NCBI GenBank assembly: GCA_937988865.1
Contig: CALKHV010000097.1
Location: 1-38,022 of the forward strand
Reading direction: 5' to 3'
DNA from: an uncultured Propionibacteriaceae bacterium
GTDB lineage: Bacteria; Actinomycetota; Actinomycetes; Propionibacteriales; Propionibacteriaceae
DNA length: 38,022 nucleotides
Translations under genes and position numbers: made by a program
The notes under the pieces: model-generated
What the model was told of the DNA's origin: nothing
The model's input: only the letters and a program-made list of their open reading frames with translations
Databases searched by the model: none
In this document: positions 1 to 8,400 of the stretch, piece by piece
Layout of the letters: each line of letters opens with the position of its first letter
Position numbering within the stretch: position 1 is the stretch's first letter

Positions 1-100
1 CCCGTGCTGTGCCCTGCAAAGGAGGGCTCCGCCCCCTTTGGATCCCCCGTGCTGTGCCCTGCAAAGGAGGGCTCCGCCCCCTTTGGATCCCCCGTGCTGT
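1..100. repeat. 45-bp tandem repeat, 2.2 copies (family A)
   Basis: Two identical 45-bp units lie at 1-45 and 46-90, and the first 10 bases of a third follow at 91-100. Each unit contains an inverted repeat (CAAAGG ... CCTTTG with GGGC/GCCC inside), so each could fold as a hairpin in RNA or single-stranded DNA. The array starts at the window edge and may extend further. Open frames across it are an effect of the 45-bp period being divisible by three. No protein-coding signal is seen. Confidence 0.9.
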
Positions 101-118
101 CGCGCGCATCGCCGCTTC

Positions 119-220
119 GCGGCTGCGCTCCCGCAGAGGAGGCTGCGCCCTTGCGGCTGCGCTCCAGCAAAGGAGGCTACGCCCTTGCGGCTGCGCTCCA
201 GCAAAGGAGGGCACAGCCGT
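119..220. repeat. 34-bp tandem repeat, 3 copies (family B)
   Basis: Three copies with a 34-bp period start at 119, 153 and 187, each opening with GCGGCTGCGCTC. The middle copy is the cleanest; the outer two have substitutions. The core GCAAAGGAGG followed by CT(A/C)CGCCC is shared with the 45-bp family at 1-100, so the two families look related. A period of 34 is not a multiple of three, which argues against coding. The array lies directly downstream of the rhlE stop, so it would be in the rhlE 3' transcript. Confidence 0.85.
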
Positions 221-232
221 TGGCGGCACCTG

Positions 233-1843
233 TCACTCGGACGCTGGCGTGCCCTCCGCCGTGGGTCGACCCCCACGGGAACGACGGCGGCGACGCGGTG
301 CGTCCGACGTCTGGGTCGACGCCTCAGGAGCGGGCGAGGTCACCGGTGCGGAGGACGTGGTGGCGTCCGCCGCCCCGTCGACGATCTCACCGTTGCGCAG
401 TCGACGACGGCTACGGGGTGTGCGTTCGCCCTTCTCGGCGGGACGTTCCTGACGCTCGGCCGGCCCACGCTGTGCGGCGCCACTGTCGCGTCGGCCACGA
501 CCGCGTCCGCCTGCGTCGCGGGGTTCGCGGGGCTCGCGCTCCTTCGGCGTGCTGCCGGGTACGCGTCCCTTCGTTCCCTCGGGGATCTCGAGGTCGGTGT
601 ACAGCCAGGGTGAGTTGGAGTAGGTCTCGACGAGTTCGTCGATGCCCAGTTCCAGGCCCTTGTTGATGAGATTCCAGCGCGTCACGTCGGCCCAGTCGAC
701 CAACGTCACGGCGACGCCCTTGGCGCCGGCGCGACCGGTGCGTCCGATGCGGTGCACGTACGTCTTCTCGTCATCCGGGCACTCGTAGTTCACGACGTGA
801 CTGACGCCTGTGACATCGATTCCCCGAGCCGCGACGTCCGTGGCGACCAGGACGCGGATCTTGCCTTCACGGAAGCGCTTCAGCGCCTTCTCGCGCGAGA
901 CCTGGCTGAGGTCGCCGTGGATCGAGCCGGACTCGAAACCGCGGTCCTCGAGCTCGTCGGCCAGCCGCTGGGCAGCACGCTTGGTGCGCGTGAAGATCAT
1001 GACCTTCTCGACACCGTCCGACTGGAGGAGGCGTCCGACGATCTCGGGCTTGTCGAGGTCGTGTGCCTGGTAGACGAACTGGGTGGTGTCGGGCACTGTC
1101 GCCTTGGCGTCGTGACCTTCGGCCCGTACATTGATCGGACGCGTGAGGTGCGTCCGGGCCAGCGACACGATCGCGGACGGCATCGTCGCCGAGAACAGCA
1201 GGGTCTGACGGTCGACGGGCGTCTTCGCGATGAGCCGCTCGACGTCGGGCAGGAAGCCCAGGTCGAGCATCTCGTCAGCCTCATCCAGGACGACGACTCG
1301 CACGTGGGAGAGATCGAGGTCGCGGCGATTGGCCAGGTCGAGGAGGCGTCCGGGGGTGCCGACGACGACGTCGATCCCGTCGGCGAGCGTGTCGAGCTGC
1401 TCGTCGTAGCCCACGCCGCCGTAGACGGTCATCACACGAACCTTGCGCACGGTGGACGCGATGGCGAGATCGCGGGTCACCTGGAGCGCGAGCTCGCGGG
1501 TCGGGCACATGACCAGGGCCTGGGGCTTGCCGGGGTGCGTGAGCTCGTCGAAGTTCTGGTCACCAGGGATGAGGACGCGCTGCAGCAGCGAGATGCCGAA
1601 CGCCAGTGTCTTGCCGGTACCCGTGCGGGCCTGGCCGATCATGTCGGTGCCCACGATCGCGATGGGGATCGCGAGGGACTGGATGGGGAAGGGGTGCGTG
1701 ATCCCGACCTCGGCCAGGGCCTCCTGGATCTCGGGGATCACGCCGAGGTCGTCGAAGGTCAGCTTCGGATCAGCTTCGGGGCGGTCATCGTCGGGGCTGA
1801 CGGCCCCGGCGGGAATGTTCTCGGTGATGATGTTCTCGGACAG
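233..1843 (-). CDS. rhlE: DEAD-box ATP-dependent RNA helicase
   Basis: ATP-dependent RNA helicase that remodels RNA or ribonucleoprotein structures in the cytoplasm. From the chosen start (536 aa) the motifs are in order: Q-motif around 30-55, Walker A ARTGTGKT at 72-79, PTREL near 114, TPGRL near 163, DEAD at 187-190, a SAT motif, and HRIGRTGRAG in domain 2. A low-complexity tail rich in Arg, Gly and Glu follows, as in RhlE-type proteins. The start is unusual. The first in-frame ATG (1945) would add 34 residues that read like untranslated leader, whereas CTG at 1843 has an AAGAGG ribosome site 7 nt upstream and begins LSENIITEN. A possible -10 box (TAGAAT) lies on this strand at 2004-1999. 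The gene ends 13 nt from the repeat array. Function is firm; the start is less so. Confidence 0.93.
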   Translation of the reverse strand: MSENIITENIPAGAVSPDDDRPEADPKLTFDDLGVIPEIQEALAEVGITHPFPIQSLAIPIAIVGTDMIGQARTGTGKTLAFGISLLQRVLIPGDQNFDELTHPGKPQALVMCPTRELALQVTRDLAIASTVRKVRVMTVYGGVGYDEQLDTLADGIDVVVGTPGRLLDLANRRDLDLSHVRVVVLDEADEMLDLGFLPDVERLIAKTPVDRQTLLFSATMPSAIVSLARTHLTRPINVRAEGHDAKATVPDTTQFVYQAHDLDKPEIVGRLLQSDGVEKVMIFTRTKRAAQRLADELEDRGFESGSIHGDLSQVSREKALKRFREGKIRVLVATDVAARGIDVTGVSHVVNYECPDDEKTYVHRIGRTGRAGAKGVAVTLVDWADVTRWNLINKGLELGIDELVETYSNSPWLYTDLEIPEGTKGRVPGSTPKEREPREPRDAGGRGRGRRDSGAAQRGPAERQERPAEKGERTPRSRRRLRNGEIVDGAADATTSSAPVTSPAPEASTQTSDAPRRRRRSRGGRPTAEGTPASE

Positions 1844-2057
1844 TTGCGTGCCTCTTCGTTGTGGCCGCGTCGTGGCGACCGTCTGGGTCGTGGATGTCGC
1901 ATGCACGGTGACCAGCGCGCTGTGGCTGCAGCCGATCTCGTCCATGTGCGGGGCCTGCGGACGTCCGACTGACGACGTCGAGCCTCACTGACCAGCCAAT
2001 TCTAGCGCCTTCGTCCATCGAGCGCCTGTCGAGGGACGGGTGACCGGCCGCGCGCGC

Positions 2058-2063
2058 TAGCCT
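2058..2063 (+). promoter_or_regulatory. Candidate -10 box TAGCCT, leaderless start
   Basis: TAGCCT lies 6 nt before the ATG of the ferritin-like gene, and no Shine-Dalgarno sequence separates them. In actinobacteria a TANNNT box at this distance usually means the transcript starts at the initiation codon. No convincing -35 hexamer is present. Confidence 0.4.
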
Positions 2064-2069
2064 GCGGGC

Positions 2070-2711
2070 ATGAGCGAAGCGGTGGAACAGGGCGACTGGG
2101 GACGAGCCGGTGGGGCGGAGGTTCGGGCGCTGCTGGCCGCGTCCGGGTTGGTGGCGGGGCAGCAACTGGCTGCCCTGTCGCAGCTCGCTCCCGATCTTTC
2201 CGTCCGATTGTCCCTGGCCACGGGGGCGGCGGAACGGTTGGTGGCACCGGCCGGTCTGACGCCGACCGAGGCGTCCGCCCTGCCGATTTTCGAGACCCTG
2301 GTCCGCGAGTTCGAACAGCGAACCCGACCCACCACGTGGCTCGAGGGACTCATTCGGGGGTGCGCGGTGGCGGGCCTGAGCCGTGACGTGACCGAGCTCG
2401 TCCGCCCTCACGTGACGGCGTCCGCAGCGGATGCCCTGGACGAGGCGTCGCCCGCCGGCGAGGCGTTCCTCGTGCCCCTCATCCATGAGTCGCTGGGTGC
2501 CGATCCGACGCAGCGGGACCGGGCATCCCTGTATGGACGCCGGCTGCTCGCCGAGATGCTGGCGCTCGTTCAGCAGGTGATCGCGCGGCATCTCGACCTG
2601 GCGAGATTCGTGACGGGTGCGTCGGACGACATCTCGGTGGTGTCCCAGTGGTTCCCGCACCTCGAGACCGGCCATGCCAGGCGCATGGCCGAATGGGGTC
2701 TGATCGGCTAA
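2070..2711 (+). CDS. Ferritin-like fold protein (MiaE-like family)
   Basis: A 213-aa, largely helical, Leu/Ala/Glu-rich soluble protein with no signal peptide or membrane segment. It resembles the actinobacterial ferritin-like family annotated as tRNA hydroxylase MiaE-like, of which M. tuberculosis Rv3210c is the counterpart beside rhlE. Members are expected to form a four-helix bundle and may bind a di-iron site. I could not assign a full set of Glu/His metal ligands, so enzymatic activity is uncertain. It is divergent from rhlE. Its stop codon overlaps the stop of the convergent DUF3107 gene. The start is the ATG at 2070 with a TAGCCT box 6 nt upstream and no ribosome site, suggesting a leaderless mRNA. 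The substrate is unknown. Confidence 0.75.
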   Translation: MSEAVEQGDWGRAGGAEVRALLAASGLVAGQQLAALSQLAPDLSVRLSLATGAAERLVAPAGLTPTEASALPIFETLVREFEQRTRPTTWLEGLIRGCAVAGLSRDVTELVRPHVTASAADALDEASPAGEAFLVPLIHESLGADPTQRDRASLYGRRLLAEMLALVQQVIARHLDLARFVTGASDDISVVSQWFPHLETGHARRMAEWGLIG

Positions 2712-2932
2712 ACGGTCCCGAAGCCGACGGGACGCTGGTGCTCCTGCCCCAGGTCGACATAGCCGATCTGGCGGGCGGGGATGAGGACCTTTCGGCCCTT
2801 GTCATCAGTCAGCGCGAGCACGCCGTCCTCCTCGAGTGCGAGGCGCAGGCTCTTCTCGACGGACTCGCTCGACTCTGCGGTCTCGAGGCTGATCTCGCGA
2901 TTGACGTTCTTGATTCCGATCTTGATCTCCAC
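2708..2932 (-). CDS. DUF3107 family small protein
   Basis: A 74-aa soluble protein beginning MEIKIGIKNVNREI with the conserved central stretch SVEKSLRLALEEDGVLALTDDKG and then LIPARQIGYVDLG. This matches the actinobacterial DUF3107 family (Rv3208A type), whose biochemical role is unknown. The length is typical. The start is a GTG at 2932 with a GGTAGG-like ribosome site about 8 nt upstream. It begins 4 nt after the stop of the PP2C gene, so the two are almost certainly cotranscribed. Its TAG stop shares bases with the TAA stop of the opposing ferritin-like gene. Confidence 0.88.
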   Translation of the reverse strand: MEIKIGIKNVNREISLETAESSESVEKSLRLALEEDGVLALTDDKGRKVLIPARQIGYVDLGQEHQRPVGFGTV

Positions 2933-2936
2933 GTGG

Positions 2937-3863
2937 TCAACCTACCCGGTGCGACAACTCGGCGTCCGGCTGCTCGGACAGGGGCGGTTGCGGGCCGTCG
3001 ATCCGGGCCACTGCAACAGAGATGTTGTCGTGGCCGCCCTGGGCGTTGGCCCAGTGCACGAGCCCGGACGCCAGGTCGACGGGTGCACCGGTCTCGTCGG
3101 ATTCGTGAAGGGCGGACGCGAGGGCGTCCGGTGCTGACGCGTAGTTCCACAATCCGTCACTGCACACCACCAACCATCCCGCTCCCGGGGCCAGGAAGGT
3201 TCGCAGGGTGGGTGGGTCGTGCGGTGATGAAGGCCCCAGCCAGTTGGTGATCGCGTGGGCCTGGAAGCCGCGTTCGGCCTCGTCGCGGGGCACGCCCATC
3301 AGGATGCGCGCCTGGGCCACGGAGTCGTCGGTCGACAACACGACGCCTGATCCGTCGTCCCCGATCCAGTAGCTGCGGCAGTCGCCGATGTTGGCGACGA
3401 CGATCGACCCGCCCGCGACGACGGCGGCGATCAGCGTGCATGACCCTGCGGGCCGGCCGTCCTCGACCGTCTGGGCGCGCTGCCGAGCGGACGCGAACGC
3501 CTCCAGCAAGGCCTGCTCGATCTCGCCCGTCTCGGCGAGCGGGTGCTCGGTCAGGAAGGCCACGAGATGGTCGCAGGCGGTGTCGGCGGCCCGTCGGGCT
3601 GCGACGTCCGAACCGAGGGAGGTGGACACGCCGTCGCTCACGACGAGGACGGCGGAGGGTCGTGGCCGCGTCCGGTCCCGTGCACCGATGCGCACGGCGT
3701 CCTGATTGGTCGGCTTGCGCATCCCTCGATCGGTGGCTGCGGCGACCCAGTCGGACGAGGTGAGCGAATAGGCGTCCGCCGGCGGGCCGGCTGGGGTTTC
3801 GACCTGGGGCAACAACTGCCCGAGCAGGGAGGCGAGCGGGAACTGGGACGCCTCGTGGGTCAT
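2937..3863 (-). CDS. PP2C-family serine/threonine protein phosphatase
   Basis: Metal-dependent protein phosphatase (PPM/PP2C) that removes phosphate from Ser/Thr residues, opposing bacterial Ser/Thr kinases. The 308-aa protein has a short N-terminal extension and then the motifs in order: DRGMRKPTNQD, VVSDGVST, ANIGDCRSYWI, VVCSDGLWNY and GGHDNISVAVA. These supply the acidic metal ligands. No membrane segment is visible, so it is probably cytosolic. I chose the ATG at 3863 (MTHEASQF), preceded by AGAGGAGG, over an upstream in-frame start at 3914 that lacks one. The next gene downstream is DUF3107, 4 nt away. No kinase gene is present in the window, so the substrate cannot be inferred. Confidence 0.9.
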   Translation of the reverse strand: MTHEASQFPLASLLGQLLPQVETPAGPPADAYSLTSSDWVAAATDRGMRKPTNQDAVRIGARDRTRPRPSAVLVVSDGVSTSLGSDVAARRAADTACDHLVAFLTEHPLAETGEIEQALLEAFASARQRAQTVEDGRPAGSCTLIAAVVAGGSIVVANIGDCRSYWIGDDGSGVVLSTDDSVAQARILMGVPRDEAERGFQAHAITNWLGPSSPHDPPTLRTFLAPGAGWLVVCSDGLWNYASAPDALASALHESDETGAPVDLASGLVHWANAQGGHDNISVAVARIDGPQPPLSEQPDAELSHRVG

Positions 3864-3947
3864 CCGTCCTCCTCTGCGGGTCGGGGCCTTGTGCCCATCA
3901 TCCACGACGCGCAAGGGGCGCGCCAGACACCGCTCCGAGCGGCCGGC

Positions 3948-4907
3948 TCAGTGTCCCTGCGGTGGCAGCGGTGTCGCGTGGTCGGGGTCGAGCAGGTCGG
4001 CCATCAGGTCGCCGTGTTCACGGACGCGCGCGAGCACGTCGGCGGGGGAGAAGCGCAGTGCGTCCGGGCGGGTGACCGAGGCGATCTCGTCCCACGTCAC
4101 GGGTGTGGACACCCCGGGAGCGGCGCGTCCGCGCAGTGAGTAGGGCGCGATCGTGTTGCGCGCAGCCTGGTTCTGGAGGTAGTCGACGAAGATCCGGTCT
4201 GTGCGGACCTGCTTGTTCATGACGACGACGAACCGGTCCGGGTGGCGGGAGGTGAGCCTTTCGCCCATGGCTCGAACGTAGGCCACGCACGACTGCCATG
4301 GGGTCGGGGTGATGGGCGCGTACACCTGCAGGCCCTTGTTGCCGGAGGTCTTGACACAGGGGACGAGCCCGTCGGTGGCCAGTTCGTTGGCGACGAGCAG
4401 GGCAGCGCGTGCGGTGTCGACCATCGTCGTGCCGTCGCCGGGATCGAGGTCGACGACGATCGAGTCCGAGAGCGGGCCGGCCGGTCCGTCCAGGACGATG
4501 GGTGAGCCGTCGGGACGCGGGGGAACGTCACCGGCGCGCCACTGCGGGACGTGGAGTTCGAGCGCCGCGAGATTGGCCAGCCACACGAGGGTGGCGGCGT
4601 CCGGGACGGTGACGTAGCTGATGGCGGTGTCGGACGCGTCCACCTCGATCGTCGGTACCCACTCGGGCGCGCCGGCGGGGAGGTTCTTCTCATAGAACGA
4701 GGCGGCGTCGGTGCCGTGGGGGAAGCGAAGCCTTGTGACGGCTTTGCCGGCGAGGTGGGGGAGCATGAACGGAGCGATCTCGAGGTAGTAGGAGATCACC
4801 TCGGCCTTGGTGAACCCACTCGGGAACAGGACCTTGTCAAGGTTCGAGACGGCGAGCGAACGGCCGTCGACCAGCGTGCGGAGGTCGGTCGGGACGTCGG
4901 GGTTCAC
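3948..4907 (-). CDS. Stand-alone LigD-type polymerase/primase domain
   Basis: A 319-aa member of the archaeo-eukaryotic primase superfamily, equivalent to the polymerase domain of the NHEJ ligase LigD. In this family it adds nucleotides or ribonucleotides during gap filling and end repair. Seen here: SNLDKVLFPSGFTKAEVISYY near the N-terminus, the catalytic pair in VVDLDPGDG, SGNKGLQVYAPI for nucleotide binding, and DRIFVDYLQN with NTIAPYSLRGR towards the C-terminus. No ligase or nuclease domain is attached and no ku gene is nearby, so this is the detached PolDom form, also known in mycobacteria. The start is a GTG at 4907 with AAGG 7 nt upstream. Its role beside the AdnAB/RecBCD block is suggestive only. 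Confidence 0.88.
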   Translation of the reverse strand: MNPDVPTDLRTLVDGRSLAVSNLDKVLFPSGFTKAEVISYYLEIAPFMLPHLAGKAVTRLRFPHGTDAASFYEKNLPAGAPEWVPTIEVDASDTAISYVTVPDAATLVWLANLAALELHVPQWRAGDVPPRPDGSPIVLDGPAGPLSDSIVVDLDPGDGTTMVDTARAALLVANELATDGLVPCVKTSGNKGLQVYAPITPTPWQSCVAYVRAMGERLTSRHPDRFVVVMNKQVRTDRIFVDYLQNQAARNTIAPYSLRGRAAPGVSTPVTWDEIASVTRPDALRFSPADVLARVREHGDLMADLLDPDHATPLPPQGH

Positions 4908-4969
4908 GGCGCCACCTTAACCGGCGGCGCGACCTCGTGGGTGATCGCCGAGAGGGGCCCAGATGGCCG

Positions 4970-5000
4970 AAAACCCCCCGAGCCAAGGCTCGGGGGGTGT
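4970..5000 (-). terminator. Intrinsic terminator of the cold-shock gene
   Basis: An 11-bp perfect stem (arms at 4974-4984 and 4987-4997). Read on the minus strand it is followed by a run of four T. It starts about 17 nt after the csp stop, so it fits a Rho-independent terminator for that gene. Confidence 0.85.
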
Positions 5001-5013
5001 CGACGTCAGTGCG

Positions 5014-5217
5014 TCAGAGTGGTTTGACGTGGTCGGCCTGCTGGCCCTTCGGGCCTTGCGTGACGTCGAACTCGACCTTCTGGCCCTCCTCGAGCGAACG
5101 GAATCCGCTGGACTCGATCGCGCTGTAGTGGACGAAGACGTCATCGGACCCGCCGTCGACGGCGATGAAGCCGTAACCCTTCTCGGCATTGAACCACTTG
5201 ACGGTTCCCTGTGCCAT
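5014..5217 (-). CDS. Cold-shock protein, CspA family
   Basis: A 67-aa single cold-shock domain that binds single-stranded RNA or DNA and acts as an RNA chaperone. The RNA-binding motifs KGYGFI (RNP1) and VFVHYSAI (RNP2) are intact, and the protein opens MAQGTVKWFN. The ribosome site GAGGAG is 7 nt from the ATG. A strong hairpin terminator with a T-run follows the gene, which implies a monocistronic transcript. About 240 nt separate it from the divergent adnA, room for two promoters and possibly a long csp 5' leader. Several csp paralogues usually exist per genome, so I give no gene number. Confidence 0.96.
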   Translation of the reverse strand: MAQGTVKWFNAEKGYGFIAVDGGSDDVFVHYSAIESSGFRSLEEGQKVEFDVTQGPKGQQADHVKPL

Positions 5218-5374
5218 GGCATTTCTCCTCGTACAAAGTGCCGGGGTCGCACCTCACGACCCGCCTGCCGTGCGCGATCGTGCCGCGCCTGCTCCTGCCC
5301 GACACGCGCCTGGTGCGGTGGCGAACGGGCGCCGGTAGCACCGTCAGCTTCTCACACAGCCGGGCGGGGTGGAA

Positions 5375-5380
5375 TAGGTT
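5375..5380 (+). promoter_or_regulatory. Candidate -10 box upstream of adnA
   Basis: TAGGTT fits the TANNNT pattern and lies 75 nt before the adnA start in an otherwise GC-rich stretch. No good -35 hexamer is visible. This is a weak call. Confidence 0.25.
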
Positions 5381-5454
5381 CAGCGCCGGGCAGGACCGGC
5401 GTCGACGAGGGCTGCCGATCTGCCGCGTGGAAAATGTCAGCGGCGCCTGATTGC

Positions 5455-8400
5455 ATGGGGACCGTGCCCACTTCACCCCTGACGACGACAGCGCGCGTTG
5501 CGTTGCGCCCGCACGACCCGGCTGGTCCGATGCTGGTCGTGGGTGGGCCGGGCACGGGCAAGACGTCCGCGCTCGTCGAAGCGGTGGCCTCACTGGTCGC
5601 CTCGGGGACGCCGCTGGAGAAGGTGGCCGTGTTCGCGGGTTCGCGTCCCGCTGCGCAGGCCTTGCGTGGACGCATCGTCCGGGCCGTGGGAGGAGCACAG
5701 CGCCAGCCGAAGGTATCGACGATGCATGCCTTCTGTCTGGGCCTGTTGAGGCGGTACGACGCGGACGGGCCGTCGGGCGGGCGTCCGCTGACGTTGTTGA
5801 CAGCACCCGAGCAGGAGTTCAGGGTGCGCGAACTGCTCGCTCACCACGACGTGTCGGACTGGCCGGCCGACCTGGTCGAGGCCGTCGGTACACGTGGCTT
5901 CGCCGCCGAAGTCAGGGCGATCCTGGCGCGGGCACGGCAACTGGGGCTCGACCCCGCTGATGTGGTGCAGGCGGGTGGGGCGGCCGGGCGTCCGGACTGG
6001 ATGGCGGTCGGGGCGTTCCTCGAGGAGTACCTGACGGTGATCGGTTTCGAGGGCGTGATCGACTACGCGGAGCTGATCCACCGGGCGCGCGTGCTGTTGA
6101 CCCTGCCCGAGGTCGGCGACCTCGTCGCCGGCGACGTGACACACGTCCTGGTTGACGAGTTCGCAGAACTGGACGCGTCCCAGATCGGCTTCCTGACAGA
6201 CCTTTCGCGAGCGGGTTGCAGAGTGAGGGCGTTCGCCGACCCGTCGACGGTCGCCTACACCTTCCGGGGGGCCGATCCCCGGGCGGTGCGCGACTTCGCC
6301 GAGCGGTTCGCCCGTCCGGGCGTCCCCGTGACGCGCGTCGAGCTCGACGTCGTCCACCGGACGTCCGTCTCGGTGGCGCGAGCCTGTGCCGGCGTGGCCT
6401 CACGGCTTCCCGAGGCAGGTGGGGTGCGGCCGGCCGCCACCGCGCCCGGCGCTGTGTCGGGTGAGGTTCGGGCCATCGTCTTCGGCTCGGTCGGTGCCGA
6501 GGCTGAGCACATCGCCGACGTCCTGCGCCGCGCCCACCTGATCGATGGCGTGCCCTGGCACGAAATGGCCGTCGTGTCGCGGGCAGGGCATGCCGGGCTC
6601 GCGTTGCTGTCGCGTCAACTCCTCGCCGCTGGTGTCCCGGTGGAGATCGCGGGGGACGAGATCGCCCTGTCCGCCGAGCGGTCGGTGCGTCCGCTCTTAC
6701 TGGCGATGCGTGCGGTCCGGGCCCGGGCGCGCGGGGAGGCGCTCGACCCCGGCGATGCGTTGTTGCTGCTGAAGTCGCCCCTCGGGGGCCTCGACTCGAT
6801 GGCTGTGCGCAGGCTCTCGCGTGTGCTGCGCGCTGCGGACGCCGCACAGCGCGACGAGTCCGACGATGTCGGCGAGTTCGCCATCGGCCGTCCATCGGCG
6901 ATCCTCCTGGCCGAGGCGGTGCAGGGCGGCGGGTTGGTCGACACCGTCGACACCCCGGAGGCTGAGCGCGTCCGGGCGTTGTCCGCCCTGCTGGACGCGG
7001 TGAGCGTCCGGGTGCAGGCGGGCTGCGCCGCGCACGAAGCGCTGTGGGCGCTGTGGGACGGAACGACCTGGCCGCGGCGGTTGCGAGCGCTGGCCTTGTC
7101 GGGGGGTGAGGACAGCGAACGGGCGCATCGCGATCTCGATGGTGTCTGCTCGCTCGTCGATCTCGCAGGACGCACGACGCACTTCTTCGGTGTCGCCGGC
7201 CTGGACGCGCTCCTCGAAGCCGTCGAGTCGCAGGAGATCCCGGCCGACACAGCGCGCGAATCCGACCTGACGGGACGTGGCGTCCGACTGTTGACGGCAC
7301 ACCGGTGCAAGGGGCTGGAGTGGCGGGTTGTGATCGTGGCCGATGTGCAGGAGGGCACGTGGCCGAATCTTCGGCACCGGCACACGATCCTGCAACCCGA
7401 GCGCCTGTCGCGCGCCGGGCTGTTGGCGGGGGCGTCTGCGGGTGAACTGCTGGCGGCGGAGCGGAGGCTCTTCCTGCTCGCCTGCAGTCGGGCGTCCGAC
7501 CGATTGTTGGTGTGCGCCGTCGAGGGCGGGGAGGGCGAAGCCAACGCCCCTTCGAGATTCCTGACCGAGTTGGGCGTCGACGTCGAACACCTGGGGCCCA
7601 GAAGGGCTGACGCGCGTCCGCTGACGGTGGACGGGCTCGTGGCGGAGTTGCGACGCAACGTCGTCGATGCCGAGGTCGCTCTCGACCTGAGAGCGGCCGC
7701 AGCCGCTCGGCTCGCGGTGTTGGCGGACGCCCGGGACGGCCGGGGAGCGCTGGTGGCTCCTGCGGCCGACCCCGGGAGGTGGTGGGGTGTGGCACGGGCG
7801 TCCGAGGCGGACGCGCCCCTGGTCGGCGTCGACGAGCCGGTCCGACTCAGTGGGTCGGCGCTCGAGAAGTTGCTCGACTGTCCGCGCCACTGGTTCCTCA
7901 GCCATGAGGCCAGGGCCGAACGTCAACACGGTCAGGCGGCCAATCTGGGTTCGGTGGTCCACGTGCTGGCCCAGCACGCCGACGAGATGACTCCCGAGGA
8001 GCTGCCCGAGCACCTGGACGAAGTGTGGCAGCACATCCAGTTCGACGCCGCCTGGCTCGAGTCGTCCGAGAAGGCCGAGGCCACCACGGCGCTCGAGCGC
8101 TACGTGGAGTGGGCGTCCCGTCCGACGGCACGCGAGCTCGTGGGGGTCGAGGTTGCGTTCAGCGTCGAGGTACCCCTGCCGGGCGAGCGGGTCGTCCTGC
8201 GGGGGACGGTCGACAGGCTGGAGCGCGACGCCCAGGGCAGGCTCGTGATCGTCGACCTGAAGACGGGTCGCCAGGCCCCGACCAAGGCGAAGGCGGAGGC
8301 GTCCGACCAACTGGGGGCCTATCAGCTGGCGGTCCAGCTGGGCGGTTTCGAGCATGTTGCGCCGGGTGAGCGGCGCGCGGGAGGCGGCGAACTGGTCTTC

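Noticed and set aside
4..666. Open frames running through the terminal repeats and the 3' part of rhlE on the plus strand
   Set aside because: They follow the repeat periodicity and then run antisense to a clear helicase gene. Composition is Arg/Ala/Pro-rich with no family match or ribosome site.
752..1972. 406-codon plus-strand frame opposite rhlE
   Set aside because: It is the antisense shadow of the DEAD-box helicase in GC-rich codons. The helicase motifs are unambiguous on the minus strand.
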